From Enoplolaimus lenunculus (Eukaryota > Nematoda > Enoplea > Enoplida > Thoracostomopsidae), in NCBI GenBank assembly GCA_030248215.1, contig JASANG010002531.1:1-64000 (forward strand): 64,000 nucleotides of DNA. The letters run 5' to 3'. Within the stretch, counting starts at the first letter, position 1. Each line of letters starts with the position of its first letter. The notes beneath the pieces are model-generated. The model was given only the letters and a program-made list of their open reading frames with translations. It was not told the origin of the DNA and searched no databases. This document shows positions 36,255 to 49,149 of this stretch, one piece after another. Both the position numbers and the translations under genes were made by a program.

Positions 36255-36696
36255 GCTGTAGTGACCGGAACAATAGGGGGGTAATAAGAGGGTGTCTACA
36301 TTTTGAGTCTCAATCAATAGGATTCGGTATGCCTATAAAAGTCTGTAAGCGGATACAGTCTCTAAACCCTAATTAGACTGCATAAATGTCAATTATCCGT
36401 AAAGGTGGTGATTTAATGACGTCAGGACCAAAAAAATTTTAAGTTCGAAACTTTAAAGCGCATTTAAATTTTGAAAGTAGCATTCCAAAGTATGACCTCG
36501 CATTATCACTTATGCTTTTGATATAAGACAAATAATCGTTTAATTCAACGGATAGATGCAATACCGGATATATCAGTAACGAAGGGCGGCGGAGTGTGGG
36601 TTAAAAATAAATAACAGTCCGCAGTCGAATAACAGATGGTTACCCTTTGGAGAGGCGAAATAAATATCAGTCCCTCTTTTATTCGGATCACTACAG
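36255..36696. mobile_element. MITE family D, complete
   Basis: CTGTAGTGACCGGAACAATAG to TCGGATCACTACAG, about 442 bp. Confidence 0.88.
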
Positions 36697-36744
36697 TGTA
36701 CCATTTATTGCCGGATCGTCATAAATACATTTAACAAGAAAGAA

Positions 36745-37010
36745 TGATCGCATACAAGAGTATACAACAATGCAGATATTGCATAGAAAAGAATGTACCA
36801 AGCGCGTGTTCAGTGGCGGATCCAGGATCTCAAAATGGGGGGGGGGGGCAAAATTTCATAGGTAATAAACTTATTTTTGACCCATACTGTAGAGAGATAA
36901 GGTGTAGCAAAAACGCAACGAGCGCTGGTACATTTTGTGCAATCATATACAGTTTATCGTCCAGCTGGGTGGGAACCAGCGGTGAAAAATATACCCGACC
37001 AAAAAGTGTC
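36745..37010. mobile_element. Family F copy with a GGCGGATCC fragment inserted
   Basis: GATCGCATACAAGAGTATAC opens the family F end. At 36813 an AGTGGCGGATCCAGGAT sequence with a G-run begins and disrupts the pattern. Confidence 0.5.
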
Positions 37011-37399
37011 AGATAAAAAACACCTTAATGCAGTAGGTTAATAGTGCTAAATATCTACAAGTCACAAACTAAAATGTTACTTTAGCAGCCCCTGGTATAA
37101 ATTGATCACGCAAAGTTAGAAATATCAAATTTCATAAATGAAATTTAAATTTTAGCTCGGAATACTTATACAGTTGAACGAAAAAAATAAACAAAGGCGG
37201 CATGGAAACGTATCTTTTAATTGTTTAAAGTGTGAATGAATGATTTTTCAACAATTTACAATTTGCTAATTTAAAAATACTAAAGGTCTGTAGTTTAGAA
37301 AAGTTCTGTCAATAAAAAGTATTGACCAGTTGCTGTAATACCGCTTAATATCCCGTTTCTAGCCACTGTAACCTGACACAATGCAACTCTTAAAAACTT

Positions 37400-37557
37400 A
37401 TTGCCAAGCCCGCAGCCTGAGGGCGACACATGCCACCTGGAAAAATTTTCGCATCCCCTAGAAAATTTTCAACCTTGCTTGTAAGTCAACGAAAACCCTT
37501 GTATGCGGCTACTCAAGAAATTTTCAGCCCTTAGCAAGGTGAGCTGGTCACGGGCAT
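37400..37557. mobile_element. Repeat family G
   Basis: Contains CTAGAAAATTTTCAACCTTG and CAAGGTGAGCTGGTCACGGG, inner parts of the family. Confidence 0.6.
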
Positions 37558-37796
37558 ATGTATTGCAATGCTAAAATTAGGTTTCGAAATTTTAAAATAA
37601 AAAATAAGAAGAAAAACGGTACAAAGTTTAAATTGGCACTTGAAAAATAATTGCTGACCCACAGTAAAAGCTTTGGTGCCCTGTCACACGGTGTTGCCTG
37701 CGCAAATCAGTCATTCGAAGATTTTTTCTTGTCACTGAAACAAAATATTCAAACGATGAGATAAAATTCAAGCCTGCACTCCATTAACTCGAAGTG

Positions 37797-38180
37797 ATTA
37801 AGATATGCCAACCACCAGGGTGCAACCGGAGGTGAAAAATACCGGAGCCGGAGGTCAACGAAACTGGCCGGAGCCGGAAGTGAGTCCAGATTAGGTAGTA
37901 AAAATGATGGTTAATAGGATAATTTTAGCCAATATCTGCAATGTGTTGTTAAGTTGTTTGGATTTACGCTAATTCATTGCGGAATTTCGAAAATGCTTTC
38001 CTGAATATTGTGGCAAAAGTAAAACCAAATACACTAAACAGATAAATTTTGCAAAATTATGCATAATTTTTCCACCGAAATTGCCGGAACCTCCGGCAAA
38101 TATTCTACCGGAGCCGGAGACCGATTTTCTGCCAGAGGCGGAGCCGAAGGCAGACCTCTGGTTGTACCTGCCAACCACGT
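37797..38180. mobile_element. CCGGAGCC repeat element
   Basis: Flanked by repeated CCGGAGCCGGAGG motifs in inverted arrangement (37830-37880 and 38085-38150), starting CAACCACC and ending CAACCACG. The middle shares TGGTTAATAGGATAATTTTA and GTGTTGTTAAGTTGTTTGG with the copy at 56400. Confidence 0.65.
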
Positions 38181-38294
38181 ACGTACGTATATAACGAGAT
38201 CTATAAAAACAATTTTATGTATTTCAAAAACATTTAAACGAATTTATATTAAAATGACAACGTTCAGCAATTTCATAAAATAGTTCAAAATTAT

Positions 38295-38597
38295 GGCCCA
38301 TGTAAAAATCAGGGGCATAACGTTTTTCTGTGCGACTGCAATAGATTAAGCTTAAGCTTTAGACTAGTTTTTGCTTGGCTTAGGCTTAGGCTTAGGCTTA
38401 AGAATATGCTCATTGTTACGCTTAGGCTTAGGCTAAGGAATATGCACATTCTTAACTGTTCGGCTTAGGTTTAGGACTGTGCACATTTTACGCTTAGCCT
38501 TAGGCTTAGGAATATGCACATTCTTTCGCTAAGGCTTAGGCTTAGGCTTAGGGATATGCTTATAATACTGTTTCGCTCGTGTTCTTTACATTGGATC
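38295..38597. mobile_element. hAT-type MITE, longest TTAGGC-filled copy
   Basis: GGCCCATGTAAAAATCAGGG to TTCTTTACATTGGATC, with four or five blocks of TTAGGC hexamers separated by GGAATATGC spacers. The interior has clearly grown by tandem duplication relative to the ~200-bp copies. Confidence 0.85.
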
Positions 38598-38639
38598 AAA
38601 TTTGATTTCGTTTTCTATGCTATTTTTAAACTATGTGGC

Positions 38640-39320
38640 CTGTTCACCTTAAATATATTCCGCCGCTTTTGACAAATTAGGAATTTGAAACATTTGTTTT
38701 AACACAAAGTGATAATTGTTACAGATCCTGTCAGTAAACCTGAACTGTTAAATTTTCTCAAGTTCAATATTAACCTCTTACTCAATGCTAATCTTGTGTC
38801 AAAATGATACTAAGAGAATCACATGACTATTTTACTAAGTATATATATCAAGATTTACCAATACATGACAAGCAAACGGTAGAGACACTACTGTCAAACG
38901 TCTAAAAAAGTGGCATCTGACAGCTCTGGGCAGCCACAAACCTGTAATTGTTCTTATTTCACAACTGGCATTAAGCAAAAACAACAAAATTACAACAGCA
39001 ATGATTTTAAGATAAAATAAGTAGCATTCATCAGCAAAAACATTTTATGGCTAAAACGGCTCCGTTGAGACACTAGAAATTGCTCGTTTTCGTTTATTTA
39101 TTTAGTTTTCAAAGACAATGTTAACATTAATACTAAAATGGCCGCAGGGAAATCGTTTAGCGAAAAGTTTATAATTTTTTAATATGATCAATTGTTATAT
39201 ATAAATAGAAGATGAATTTTTGCCAATTTTCTCAAAAAAATCTATATATAGTCTGAAAGCCGTAAATCTTGCATTATCACGCGAAAAAAACATTTAACGG
39301 TTACAGAATTATCATCGATG
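38640..39320. other. Intergenic, nothing recognised
   Basis: AT-rich; no exon or repeat from the families listed here. Confidence 0.45.
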
Positions 39321-39325
39321 TCTTG

Positions 39326-39511
39326 GGCCCGTGTTATCTTTAAGAGGCGTTCAGGTTTCTTGTGAGTCTATAAAAGAGCAGGTTTAGATTCTAGATTACA
39401 TTTTTTTGATTAGGCTTAGGCTCAGGCTTAGGAACACATTTTTGCAACGCTTAGGCTTAGGTTTAGGAAAACGCTAAATCTATTGTTACGCGTCTAACAG
39501 TAACATTGGCT
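39326..39511. mobile_element. hAT-type MITE, subfamily 2
   Basis: GGCCCGTGTTATCTTTAAG to CGTCTAACAGTAACATTGGC, TTAGGC hexamers inside. A further degenerate hexamer run lies at about 39575-39640. Confidence 0.75.
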
Positions 39512-39979
39512 GATGCTTCTATCTTCAGATTAATGTTTGAAGTATAGATGCCTGTTTGCTAAACGTACACGTAACGTAAGCCTAAATGTAAACACTAAGC
39601 CTAAACGTATCGCTAAACCTAAGTCTAAGCACAAGTTTACCAGACTCTAAGTATCACAGTTTAACTATGCTCCAGACGGACGCTCGAGATATATCTCATG
39701 GTAAAAAGCGCATTACTCGAGTGAGAGTTTATGATGAGAGCAAAAATCAGTACATAAACATCTCTCATACGCTTACAAGTCAAAATTCCCATAGGCGGCT
39801 TATGATTTCCAGTTCAAATTGACCTGCCAAACAATGTTAAACTATAGAAAAACTAAATCAAGGTTTTTTCGTAAAAATAATTCTTGCATGTAAGCTTTTA
39901 CTTTAATTGCATAACACTTTCTTTATGCATCCTTCAGATGCGTAAGTTTAAATGTAGGCGTTTTCTTAGTCGTTGTGTA

Positions 39980-40145
39980 CTGTAGTGATCTGAATAAGAG
40001 GGTGGTAATAAGAGGCGGTCCCCATTTTGAGTCCCAATGAATAGGAGTCCGTATACCTGATAAAAGTCTGTAAGCGGATAGACGCCGTAAACCCTAATTA
40101 GAGTCCAGAAATGTCAATTATTCCTAATTGTAGCGCTAATGAAAA
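39980..40145. mobile_element. MITE family D fragment (left part)
   Basis: CTGTAGTGATCTGAATAAG and the family body up to CTAATTGTAGCGC, then lost. Confidence 0.8.
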
Positions 40146-40149
40146 ATTA

Positions 40150-40700
40150 TGGTAACAAAAGTTTTTTTCAAATCCTGAGAAACATCGACTTGCAGAGGTG
40201 TAAGTCGGTAAAGATTTTTTCCCGACTAGCGATTTATTCGCGGAAATGTTATCTTTTTATCCGCAGGTATATCCGTGCAACATTCCTTTATTCGTTACCC
40301 GTTATTTTTCACTAACACGCTAACACATTTTAAAAACTCAAATTTTTCTACGTATATATACCTGGTTTCAAGTGTTTTTATGATAATTTTAGACGAATAA
40401 AAAGAATCACAAATTTTTACTCGCGTTTAGAAATTCTTTACCCGCAAGTGTACCCATGTCAAAATTTTTACCCGTCCCGCAGTTACCAGCGGGTACCCGC
40501 GGGTAGTGTGCCGTGAAGCTCTGCCAACTCGTGCCGGGAGAAGATTAAAAGTATCAAAGGTTTCTAACATAGGTGTGTCTAGTTTTCCAGATTTTGTCGG
40601 TCGATGCGTTGTCGGGGTGACGAATTGTCGTGATACCGTCATGTTTTACTCAGTTGTCGCAATAGTATAAGGAATACAGGCCGGAAGCGATACTGCAAGC
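40150..40700. other. Unassigned, CCCGCGGGTA-type motifs
   Basis: At 40430-40510 a run of TTTACCCGCAAG/GTACCCGCGGGTAG motifs suggests the subterminal part of another transposon. No partner end was identified. Confidence 0.35.
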
Positions 40701-40708
40701 AAACCGGA

Positions 40709-40876
40709 TACAGGCCCGTAGCCAGCACACCTTGCTACGGGGACTAAAAATATTTCAGGAGGGGCATTTAACGGTTTTCAATACCTTACAAGCAAGTTTT
40801 AAAATCTTCTAGGGGATTCCAAAATTAATCCAGGGGGCTGAGCCACCCTGCCTCCCCCCTTGGTTACAGGCCCGAC
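40709..40876. mobile_element. Repeat family G, complete
   Basis: CAGGCCCGTAGCCAGC to GGTTACAGGCCCG, with AGGAGGGGCATTTAACGG inside. Confidence 0.75.
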
Positions 40877-41095
40877 AGGACATAACTGAATTATAAAATG
40901 TTTCGACTAGCACAAGATAGCAAGGATGTCAAAGTATGACGGTCTCTTTGGTATTAATTTATTTTCAATAGTTTTGCCGTTGTTTTGGTGAAATCATTTT
41001 TCAATCGTTTACAAATTCAAAATGTTTATTTGAATTTGAAAAACAACGTCAAAAGCTTTTGCAAGCTGCCCCGTATGTGACGTTAAGCAGCGACT

Positions 41096-41260
41096 TGATC
41101 CAGAAATTTGTCACGGGGCGGCAGCAGGATCGCAAAAATATATAAAACGCACAATTTATTTCACTGCATTCTACGGCGCCAGTTTTGTGAACGGGAAATA
41201 TTGTAAGGTAGGGACATTAACATTTTATCACAACACAATTTTCTTACGGGGGGTTTAATG
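41096..41260. mobile_element. GGCGGATCC-family fragment
   Basis: GATCCAGAAATTTGTCACGG, then AAATATTGTAAGGTAGGGAC as in the other copies. Confidence 0.5.
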
Positions 41261-41371
41261 ATTATTGACGGTTACAATGTTTGCGTCAACAAAATTGGCT
41301 AAGTTTAAAAATTCCGACAAAATAGTTGTTATGAACTTCTACTTTTGTATTCACCGCTGGTATAGAAGACT

Positions 41372-41548
41372 GGCCTACGTGATTTTCAGGGCTGTCGCAT
41401 TTTTGTGTTGGGACTGCAAATAAAGTAGGCTTCGATTTTAAATGATAGTTTTTGCTTTGGCTTAGGCTTAGGAATACACTTTTTCAACACTTAGACTTAA
41501 TTGGAATATGCTTAATCTACAGTTTCCGTCCTAAAAGTAGCATTGGCC
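41372..41548. mobile_element. hAT-type MITE, subfamily 2 with mixed ends
   Basis: GGCCTACGTGATTTTCAGGG to CCTAAAAGTAGCATTGGCC. The left end is subfamily 1-like and the right end subfamily 2-like. Confidence 0.7.
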
Positions 41549-41559
41549 CAAGCATGGAT

Positions 41560-41745
41560 TTTGTTTAGATGCGCGGGGGTCGCTGTCACATGTAATAACC
41601 CTAAATTAAATTATAAGCGGGGCAATTTGTTGCCGGATAGATAAAGTGTCGTGGTTTGTATACGTTGTTCCCCCCTTTGTGTCGGGTACATTCTTTTCTA
41701 TGCAGAATGTATCCAGTTGCATACTCTTGTTTGTATGCATCATCT
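41560..41745. mobile_element. Repeat family F, partial
   Basis: GGGGGTCGCTGTCACATG to GTTGCATACTCTTGTTTG, matching the right two-thirds of 14217-14505. Confidence 0.6.
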
Positions 41746-41749
41746 ACTA

Positions 41750-41925
41750 CACTGCAAAAAATGGTAAGTCAAGTCAAATTCGACTCCGCCTGAGTCAAAT
41801 TCGACTCACGGAGCGATTTATTGAGTCGAACTCTACTCTGGCGGACTCGAGTTTTGACTCCGTTTGTGTAGTCCGGAAAAGTCTATTTCGGAGAGAGTCA
41901 ATTTGACTCACCATTTTTTGCCGTG
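41750..41925. mobile_element. MITE family B
   Basis: TA/CACTGCAAAAAATGGTAAG to CACCATTTTTTGCCGTG/TA. Confidence 0.88.
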
Positions 41926-42139
41926 TACTGTTAATAGTTACTGAACCGCTATTAAAAAACTGATTACAACTAAAAACCCCAAAACATGCTTTGTATCAGC
42001 GATATATTTTTGGCCGGAACTTGAATGAGTCATTCGATTGAGAGACTTTGAGAAACCAAGGCTTCACGTTGAAAATGAAAAGTTGTGCCAATTTGGTATA
42101 AGTTCGATTAAAAATCGGGCTCGTAGCGGTGGTGTTTGG

Positions 42140-42258
42140 CCGACCTAGAAAATTTTCAACTTTGCTTGTAAGCCCAACAAACCTGTTTGTATGCCGCTCC
42201 TGAAACATTTTTAGCTTCTCCTTTAGCAAAGTGAGCTGGCTACAGGCCTGTTGCGAAT
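42140..42258. mobile_element. Repeat family G, partial
   Basis: CTAGAAAATTTTCAACTTTG to AGCTGGCTACAGGCCTG. Confidence 0.6.
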
Positions 42259-42524
42259 TAGCCATTTTCTCAGTTTTCACACTTTCGTTATACGTACATA
42301 ACCACGATGGTGTTTGGGAGAGGTAGGTTCAAGATCCCCACCAATTCGTCAGCCAAAAATATTTTGTGACACTCGCATAAACGCAGTACTAAAATTTACG
42401 TCAAGTTTCTCGATCGTTTCGCTGGCGGATTGTTGACAACTCTAATCTTTAGTTTTGACTCTAAATTAAAATAATAAATAACCTCGAGGCTAGTTGATGT
42501 TCCGGGTTACGTCTCGTTTTATGC

Positions 42525-42655
42525 ATGCTTAGCCTTAGGCTTAGGTTTAGGCTTAGGCTTAGGCTTAAGCTTAGGCTTAGGCTTAGACTCAGGCTCAGGC
42601 TCTGGCTTAGGTTTAGGCTTAGGCTCAGGTTTCGGCTTAGACTTAGGTTAAAATC
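42525..42655. repeat. TTAGGC hexamer array (~20 units)
   Basis: The purest run of the nematode telomere hexamer in the window, with a few CAGGCT variants and no recognisable hAT ends. Confidence 0.85.
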
Positions 42656-42799
42656 CAATAATAATAATATTTGAACATTTCGGGGCTTTAGCTTAAGCGT
42701 AAAAACAGCGACGACTGCAAGAAAAGCACCCTGCAGTCATCAATGCAGATTCTTGTACAAGAGTATGCAACTGGGCGCCTGTGTGCTATCTCTGCATAC

Positions 42800-42968
42800 T
42801 CGTAAGCCTAACCCAAGCCCAAGCCTAAGCCTAAGCGCAAGAATGAATATATTCCTAAGCATAAGCCTAAGCCTAAGCTTAAGCCAAGCAAAAAAATAGT
42901 TTAAAGCTTAAGCTTACTTTTTTCTAGGCCCACAGAAAAACACTCCGCCCCTGATCTTTACATGGGCC
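42800..42968. mobile_element. hAT-type MITE, left end missing
   Basis: AAGCCT hexamers, the TAGTTTAAAGCTTAAGCTTA block and the right end TGATCTTTACATGGGCC. Confidence 0.8.
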
Positions 42969-43072
42969 CATGCTCCTCAAATTGTCACCAAACGCTTTCG
43001 TCGTTTCCAAATCGGTTTACTATAAACATTGCAAACTAAAAATTTACATATATATGTATGTATATGTGTATA

Positions 43073-43820
<748 letters not shown>

Positions 43821-43822
43821 TC

Positions 43823-43833
43823 CGTTGTTGTCG

Positions 43834-43922
<89 letters not shown>

Positions 43923-43923
43923 G
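43823..43923. repeat. (TGT)n microsatellite, ~100 bp
   Basis: About 33 triplets. PolyGln and polyThr frames on the minus strand are artefacts of it. Confidence 0.97.
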
Positions 43924-44309
43924 AACTCTGACAAACAACGCCGTTTGTAGAAGCCGAAATCTGGTGTTTTGGATTGCGTTGGAAATATATGCGTATACTC
44001 GCTTGAGAGGATGGACAGAAAATCTGTGTTTCACCAAAAAAATTTCTGCTCATTTTTTGAGTAATAAAACAAATGTGGGTGATACAAGTTGAAAACAATT
44101 GTTAAATGGAACAATTTTTTTCGAAAGATTATTATTTCGGTACCTTTTTGAAAAAATGGCCAGCTTGATGATACAGATCAACTAATGTCAAATACAAGCG
44201 GACGAACGAACTGTCTGGATATTAAACAAAAAAATGCTATTATGTCTATAAAATGGTCCAGCTGGATTTTAAATTGTAATTTTTCGAAGTCACTGCCTGG
44301 AGCATTCCA

Positions 44310-44310
<1 letters not shown>

Positions 44311-44392
<82 letters not shown>
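44311..44392. repeat. (TA)n microsatellite, ~82 bp
   Basis: Pure TA dinucleotides. Confidence 0.97.
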
Positions 44393-44394
<2 letters not shown>

Positions 44395-44586
44395 GCAGTA
44401 TGTATACAACAGGACATGCTTTCCGTCTAAAATTCATGAAATCATGAGAAATGCACACTATTTAAAGGTTCTAGAATTAGCTATATACAGCCTACTATCA
44501 GGGCCGGAGTTTGAAAGCCGGTCCCTCAAATAGCTCTAAGAAGCCCCCGGAGTTAGGAAAATCGACCCCTCAAACAGCTCCATAGG

Positions 44587-44820
44587 GTGCCTAATAAAAT
44601 GTTTCACAACTCTACGGCTTCGTCGTCCGCGAAAAACATTAATTTGCTAAAATGGGGGTACCGAAGCGTCGGGAGTCCGTCAGTTGGGATGTTTGGTGAG
44701 TGGTACTTCCGACGGCATTGCCTACAAATCAGTGAAACACCGTTTCCCGCTTTTTACGTTCATTTACCGAAATGTTTTCTTGAATTTGAGTCCGCCTTGA
44801 ATGCGCTGTTTCTGGCCTGA
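44587..44820 (+). other. Open frame of 77 residues, unknown
   Basis: Frame with several Cys and aromatic residues and no recognised domain. It lies just outside the hAT element that starts at 44847. Probably chance. Confidence 0.15.
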
Positions 44821-45141
44821 AGACGCACATCAGCAGATATGATAATTAGTGATGGGCATCGGTTATTTTTTTGATATCCGGATATCCGGCAATTCTTGCC
44901 GGATATTTATCCGGATATCCGGATATCCGTATATATCCGGGTATCCGGATATATGAAATGAAATTTTCTATTTCGGATATCCGAAACTCGATTTTGTGTT
45001 TTTTGAGTTTCCGAACCTCAATTTTCGTTTCTTAAGCACTTGTTTTAACTTGTTGCTCTAAAGGAAGTACCCTGACCCTCAAGCAAATTGATATGAGCAT
45101 AAAAGATACAATTCTAAAAATCGGTATTTATTATGCCAGTA

Positions 45142-45578
45142 CTGTAGTGACCTGAATAAGAAGCGGTACCCAGGTACCCATTTTCAGTCCCAATCAAAAG
45201 GAGTCCGTATCCCTAATAAGAGTCCGTAAGCGCATAGAGTCCCTAAACCCTAATTAAAGTCTATAAATGTCCATTATTCCTAATTGTAGCGCATAAATGG
45301 CTCCAGAACCAAATAAAGCTGAGTTCAAAACTTTGAAGCGTACTTAAGTTTTCAAAGTACGTCCCTAATACTAACCTTTAATTATGGCTAAAGCTTTTGA
45401 TACAAGGCAAATAAACATTCAATTCAAGGGTTAGTTACAATACCGGATATTTGTGTAACGAAGTGTGGCGGAGGACGGGATAAAAATAAATAACAGTTCG
45501 TAACCGAATAACCGGGGGTACCGTCTGGAGAGGTCAAATAAATATCAGGCCCCCTCTTATTCGGTTCACTCACTACAG
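45142..45578. mobile_element. MITE family D nested in the hAT element
   Basis: TA/CTGTAGTGACCTGAATAAG to TTCACTCACTACAG/TA. Confidence 0.88.
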
Positions 45579-45842
45579 TACCTCAATATGTCTGGGTATT
45601 CAGTTTAGACGATTGCTACAGACTACTAAATAAATACTTGCGTTGACAACTTAAATTGAGTTGATTTGGCTTGTCCTTTGCCGTATTTAAACCTCTGCAA
45701 TAGAGATTCCATCGAATATAACCCTTTACTCGAACTATATACTTGAATCGTTTTAGTTTCAAGAACAAAGAACCAGATTGAAATAAACTTACGCTAAGTC
45801 GTACAAACGTCAGCCTATGTTTTATACTGGTGTCGCGCTTTC

Positions 45843-46060
45843 AGCAGCGGATCCAGAAATCTCTAAATGGGCGGGATGGTAAATATTTTGAAACGCAATT
45901 TTTCTCTAAAAAATTTTGTTAGCGGGAAAATTATAAGGTAGGACCATATTTTATAACGAAAGTATTATGATGAGAGGCCAAATTGTAAGGTAACGAATGA
46001 CCACATATTTTATGACAAAAAAATTATGTGGGGAGTGAGGACAAATTGTAAGGCAGGGGT
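45843..46060. mobile_element. GGCGGATCC-family fragment nested in the hAT element
   Basis: AGCGGATCCAGAAATCTC, then repeated AAATTGTAAGGTA motifs. Confidence 0.5.
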
Positions 46061-46312
46061 CCTTAGACATTTTTCTTATCCGGACCGGATATCCGGTGTG
46101 GTGTCCACCTGTAGCCTAAATCATACTGTTCTCAGTAAACTTGCTATCATCATTCTCGGATACACGAAGTGTTTTAACCCAGAAAAACATTGTTAAATAA
46201 AACCGCTAAAACGTCCCAGAGGTATATTAGCGGTGCATTGAATTACGGATAAAGCTAGACCTTTGTGAAACGCAGCCGTATATCGAATTCTACAGAAACT
46301 TAGGCCCATGTT

Positions 46313-46407
46313 ACTTTTAGCGCCGTAGAGGTTTCTATTATTACAATTTTTGCTTAGGCTTAGGGATACGTTTAATCTTCGGTTACGCCCCTAAAAGTAA
46401 CAATCTC
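46313..46407. mobile_element. hAT-type MITE, subfamily 2, short, nested
   Basis: GGCCCATGTTACTTTTAGCG to GTTACGCCCCTAAAAGTAAC with a single TTAGGC block. The smallest copy in the window. Confidence 0.75.
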
Positions 46408-46879
46408 CGAAATTTAATAAAGGACACACCATACGAAGTCATTTTACGTATAAATATTACGCTAATCTGAAGTTTTTTTGAATATTGGTTTGTTTTAGTT
46501 AAGAAATAAAGATTTTGAATCATTATGGAACAATTATGCAAGAATATGGTTTAATATTGTGACTGAAGTTTGATACAGAATTTTTTTCGTCAGCTCCCGC
46601 TACTTTGGCGGTGAAACCATGCAAATATTCCAAAAAAATTTTAGACATTCGGATATCCGGCGGATATTCCAATATCCGGATATATCCGGATACACGTTTC
46701 ATTTCGGATACATATCCGGATATTTTTCATATCCGGATATCCGGTGCCCATCTATAATGATAATAGTTACCTTTTATGGTCAATAGCAACTACTCAATGG
46801 TAAACAAAGTTAAAGTTAAACTCAACCTATTGAAAACATACGGTTGCTTTGAACATTTTCCTTGCATTCAGAAGATCGT

Positions 46880-47137
46880 TGTAAATTCCAATGAGTGGAT
46901 TCATCAACTCAGACGGAAAGTTAATTATTTCAGAGTTAATAACAGTAACTTTAACTCATTCTGAATTGAGTTTATTCTGACACTCTGACAGTTTAGTAGT
47001 ATATTCCGGGTGAGTTAATTAATTAAATTGCAATGATTTGAATCAACTCAGAATTATGTGTTCTGCTCATAGTCCCGACTCAGACTAAGCGATTCAACTG
47101 ATTCTGAGTTAAAATCAACTCACTGGAATCTACAGTG
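46880..47137. mobile_element. MITE family C
   Basis: GTAAATTCCAATGAGTGGAT to CTCACTGGAATCTACAGTG. A TTAGGC stub follows directly. Confidence 0.82.
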
Positions 47138-47481
47138 ACGGCTTAGGCTTAGGATTGTTAAGACTTTTACTTATGGTTTTTGAAATAATTGAATTAAATC
47201 AAAATAAATTTGTTGTTTTTCACTCCAAGATTCACTGTTGCGGCGAGGGTATACAAACCCTCCAATCAATGACCCCCTTATAAAATGTAGTGATGTGCAA
47301 GCAAACGATCACAAAACGGAGTGTTTCGTACTCGAGCGTCAGTTGCGTCCGAAACAACCTCACGAGCGAAGCTAACGTAAAGCGAAATAAGCTTGAATAA
47401 CGGGATGGTTAACCTGAGTTGTGAATTAACCTGCTTCCCCGACTGTGACTGGGTCTTTGGCCTAATCGAAATCGCTCCCAA

Positions 47482-47680
47482 ACTGCAAAAGAAACTGAGT
47501 CAATTTGACTCTCTCCGAAATAGGCTCAACGGGACTACACAAGTTGAGTCAAATTCGACTCCGCCAGAGTCAAACGTGCGAGTCTTTGACTCTGGCGAAG
47601 TCGAATTTGACTCAGTTTGTGTAGTCTTGTAGAACCTATTAGCGGAGATAGTCAATTTGACTCAGCATTTTTTGCAGCGC
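47482..47680. mobile_element. MITE family B
   Basis: ACTGCAAAAGAAACTGAGTC to CAGCATTTTTTGCAGCG. Confidence 0.82.
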
Positions 47681-47689
47681 AGTTCAATG

Positions 47690-48285
47690 GAAATTTTACG
47701 CCTCTCACACTCTTACAGAAATCAATAATAAGTTTCCTTCACAAAATTATACTTGGACTGCCTACAAGGTTGGATTGAACCGCGCTGTGCTCAAGAAGAC
47801 CATAGCCGTGTCTATCACTTTTTTAAATCTTTTTTTCTATTGATTATAGCGTTAGTTTCATTTGAATATTTTCTGCTTCAAGTAAAAAAAGACTTTATTA
47901 CAACTGTGGTGTCGTTCAACTGTTTTGTTTATTTTTAGAAACGGAATTTTTCAAAATATTGGGTTTTTTTGGAAATGTATTTAGCACCGCAAGACATGAT
48001 CGAAAGGCTACGCAGAGCCGGAACAGTCATCTCTCATACCCCGCAAATTTTAGGGGCCCCCACCCTAAAAAGGCCGTTTACCCTATCAATTTTTCAAATG
48101 CAAAATTTGACAGATATTTTGATCATCGCAAGGGGGCGCGCAGCCCGGAATTTTGGGAGCTCCCACCCTAAACTGTTCCGGCGCTGAGGCTACATACCAG
48201 TGTTTACAACTTGAAACAATAAACAGACGATCATGTGCTTATGGGAGGAATTTAGAAAATATTTGTGACCGAAACTTTGTGGCTC
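47690..48285. other. Intergenic, mostly unassigned
   Basis: Two related segments (TTTTAGGGGCCCCCACCC at ~48046 and TTTTGGGAGCTCCCACCC at ~48152) suggest a repeat of unknown type. Confidence 0.35.
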
Positions 48286-48290
48286 ACGTA

Positions 48291-48437
48291 AAGATCAGGA
48301 GCGGAACGTTTTTCTGCGGGACTTACAACAGAATCAGTTTAAGCTTTAGATATACTTTGTTGCATAGGCTTAGGCTTAGGCTTAGGCTTTAGACAAAACC
48401 TTGAACTAATTTTACAGCTTTGTTTGATACATTGGTC
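48291..48437. mobile_element. hAT-type MITE with TTAGGC-like interior
   Basis: GGCTCACGTAAAGATCAGG to TTTGATACATTGGTC. Confidence 0.75.
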
Positions 48438-48989
48438 GAAACTGGTAAGATTCGTCAGAGAAAAAGTGCATTAATTCATGCTTTAAAATGTACCTTCCAA
48501 AATTTTCTCGCTCGCTACACTCGCATGAAACACAGAAATACATGAAGTTATTATGCCTATCCAAGATGAAATTTTGGCTACGCCATATGCAAAGTATAGA
48601 TATATATGTATATAACGTTTACCAGCAGTTATAGCCGAGTTCAACGAAATCCTAAAGACTTAAAAACCTTCGGTTTGAGACCAGCAAAAACGACGGTATC
48701 TAATCAACTATTATCTGACACGTCAGTGTGTCTTATATATGTGAAAACGTCAACCATATGGCCCCAATATCAACAATATGGCACCATAGGGCGTTTTAAA
48801 TGCAACAATTTACCCTCAAACACAGTTAATTACTAGAAAAAAATTGCTCAGCACTTGAGCAACAAGGGATATGTTTCATATTGCTATTAAAAGTACGGCA
48901 AACTAGATCAGCATATTCGTTTGATGCAACCTGGAAAAGTGTTAAGAAACAATGGCGTCCAAAATCGTGCTAACTATTAATTTTTATAA

Positions 48990-49130
48990 AACATACCGTT
49001 GGGGTGAAACATTGAGTTGGGGTAAAACCAACCGCTGGATTGAAACCAACCGTTGCGATGAAAACAACTGTTGGAGTAAAATCGACCGTGGGGTGAAACT
49101 ATTTGTTGGGGTGAAACCAACCGTGAGTTA
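48990..49130. repeat. Degenerate ~18-bp tandem repeat
   Basis: Repeating ACCAACCGTTGGGGTGAA-like units, about seven copies with many changes. Confidence 0.6.
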
Positions 49131-49149
49131 TAACCGTAAAATTACATAG

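Larger units (their letters stand above)
44847..46756. mobile_element. Non-autonomous hAT element, 1.9 kb, exact 8-bp TSD
   Basis: The ends TAGTGATGGGCATCGG and CCGGTGCCCATCTATA are inverted, flanked by identical ATGATAAT at 44839-44846 and 46757-46764. Many GATATCCGG motifs crowd both subterminal regions (44870-44950 and 46645-46745), as transposase-binding repeats do in hAT elements. No transposase frame was seen. At least two other elements are nested inside. Confidence 0.88.

Noticed and set aside
42525-42655. TTAGGC array as a true telomere or chromosome-fusion scar
   Set aside because: The same hexamers occur at many places in the window, usually inside transposons with inverted ends and target duplications, so transposition explains them better.
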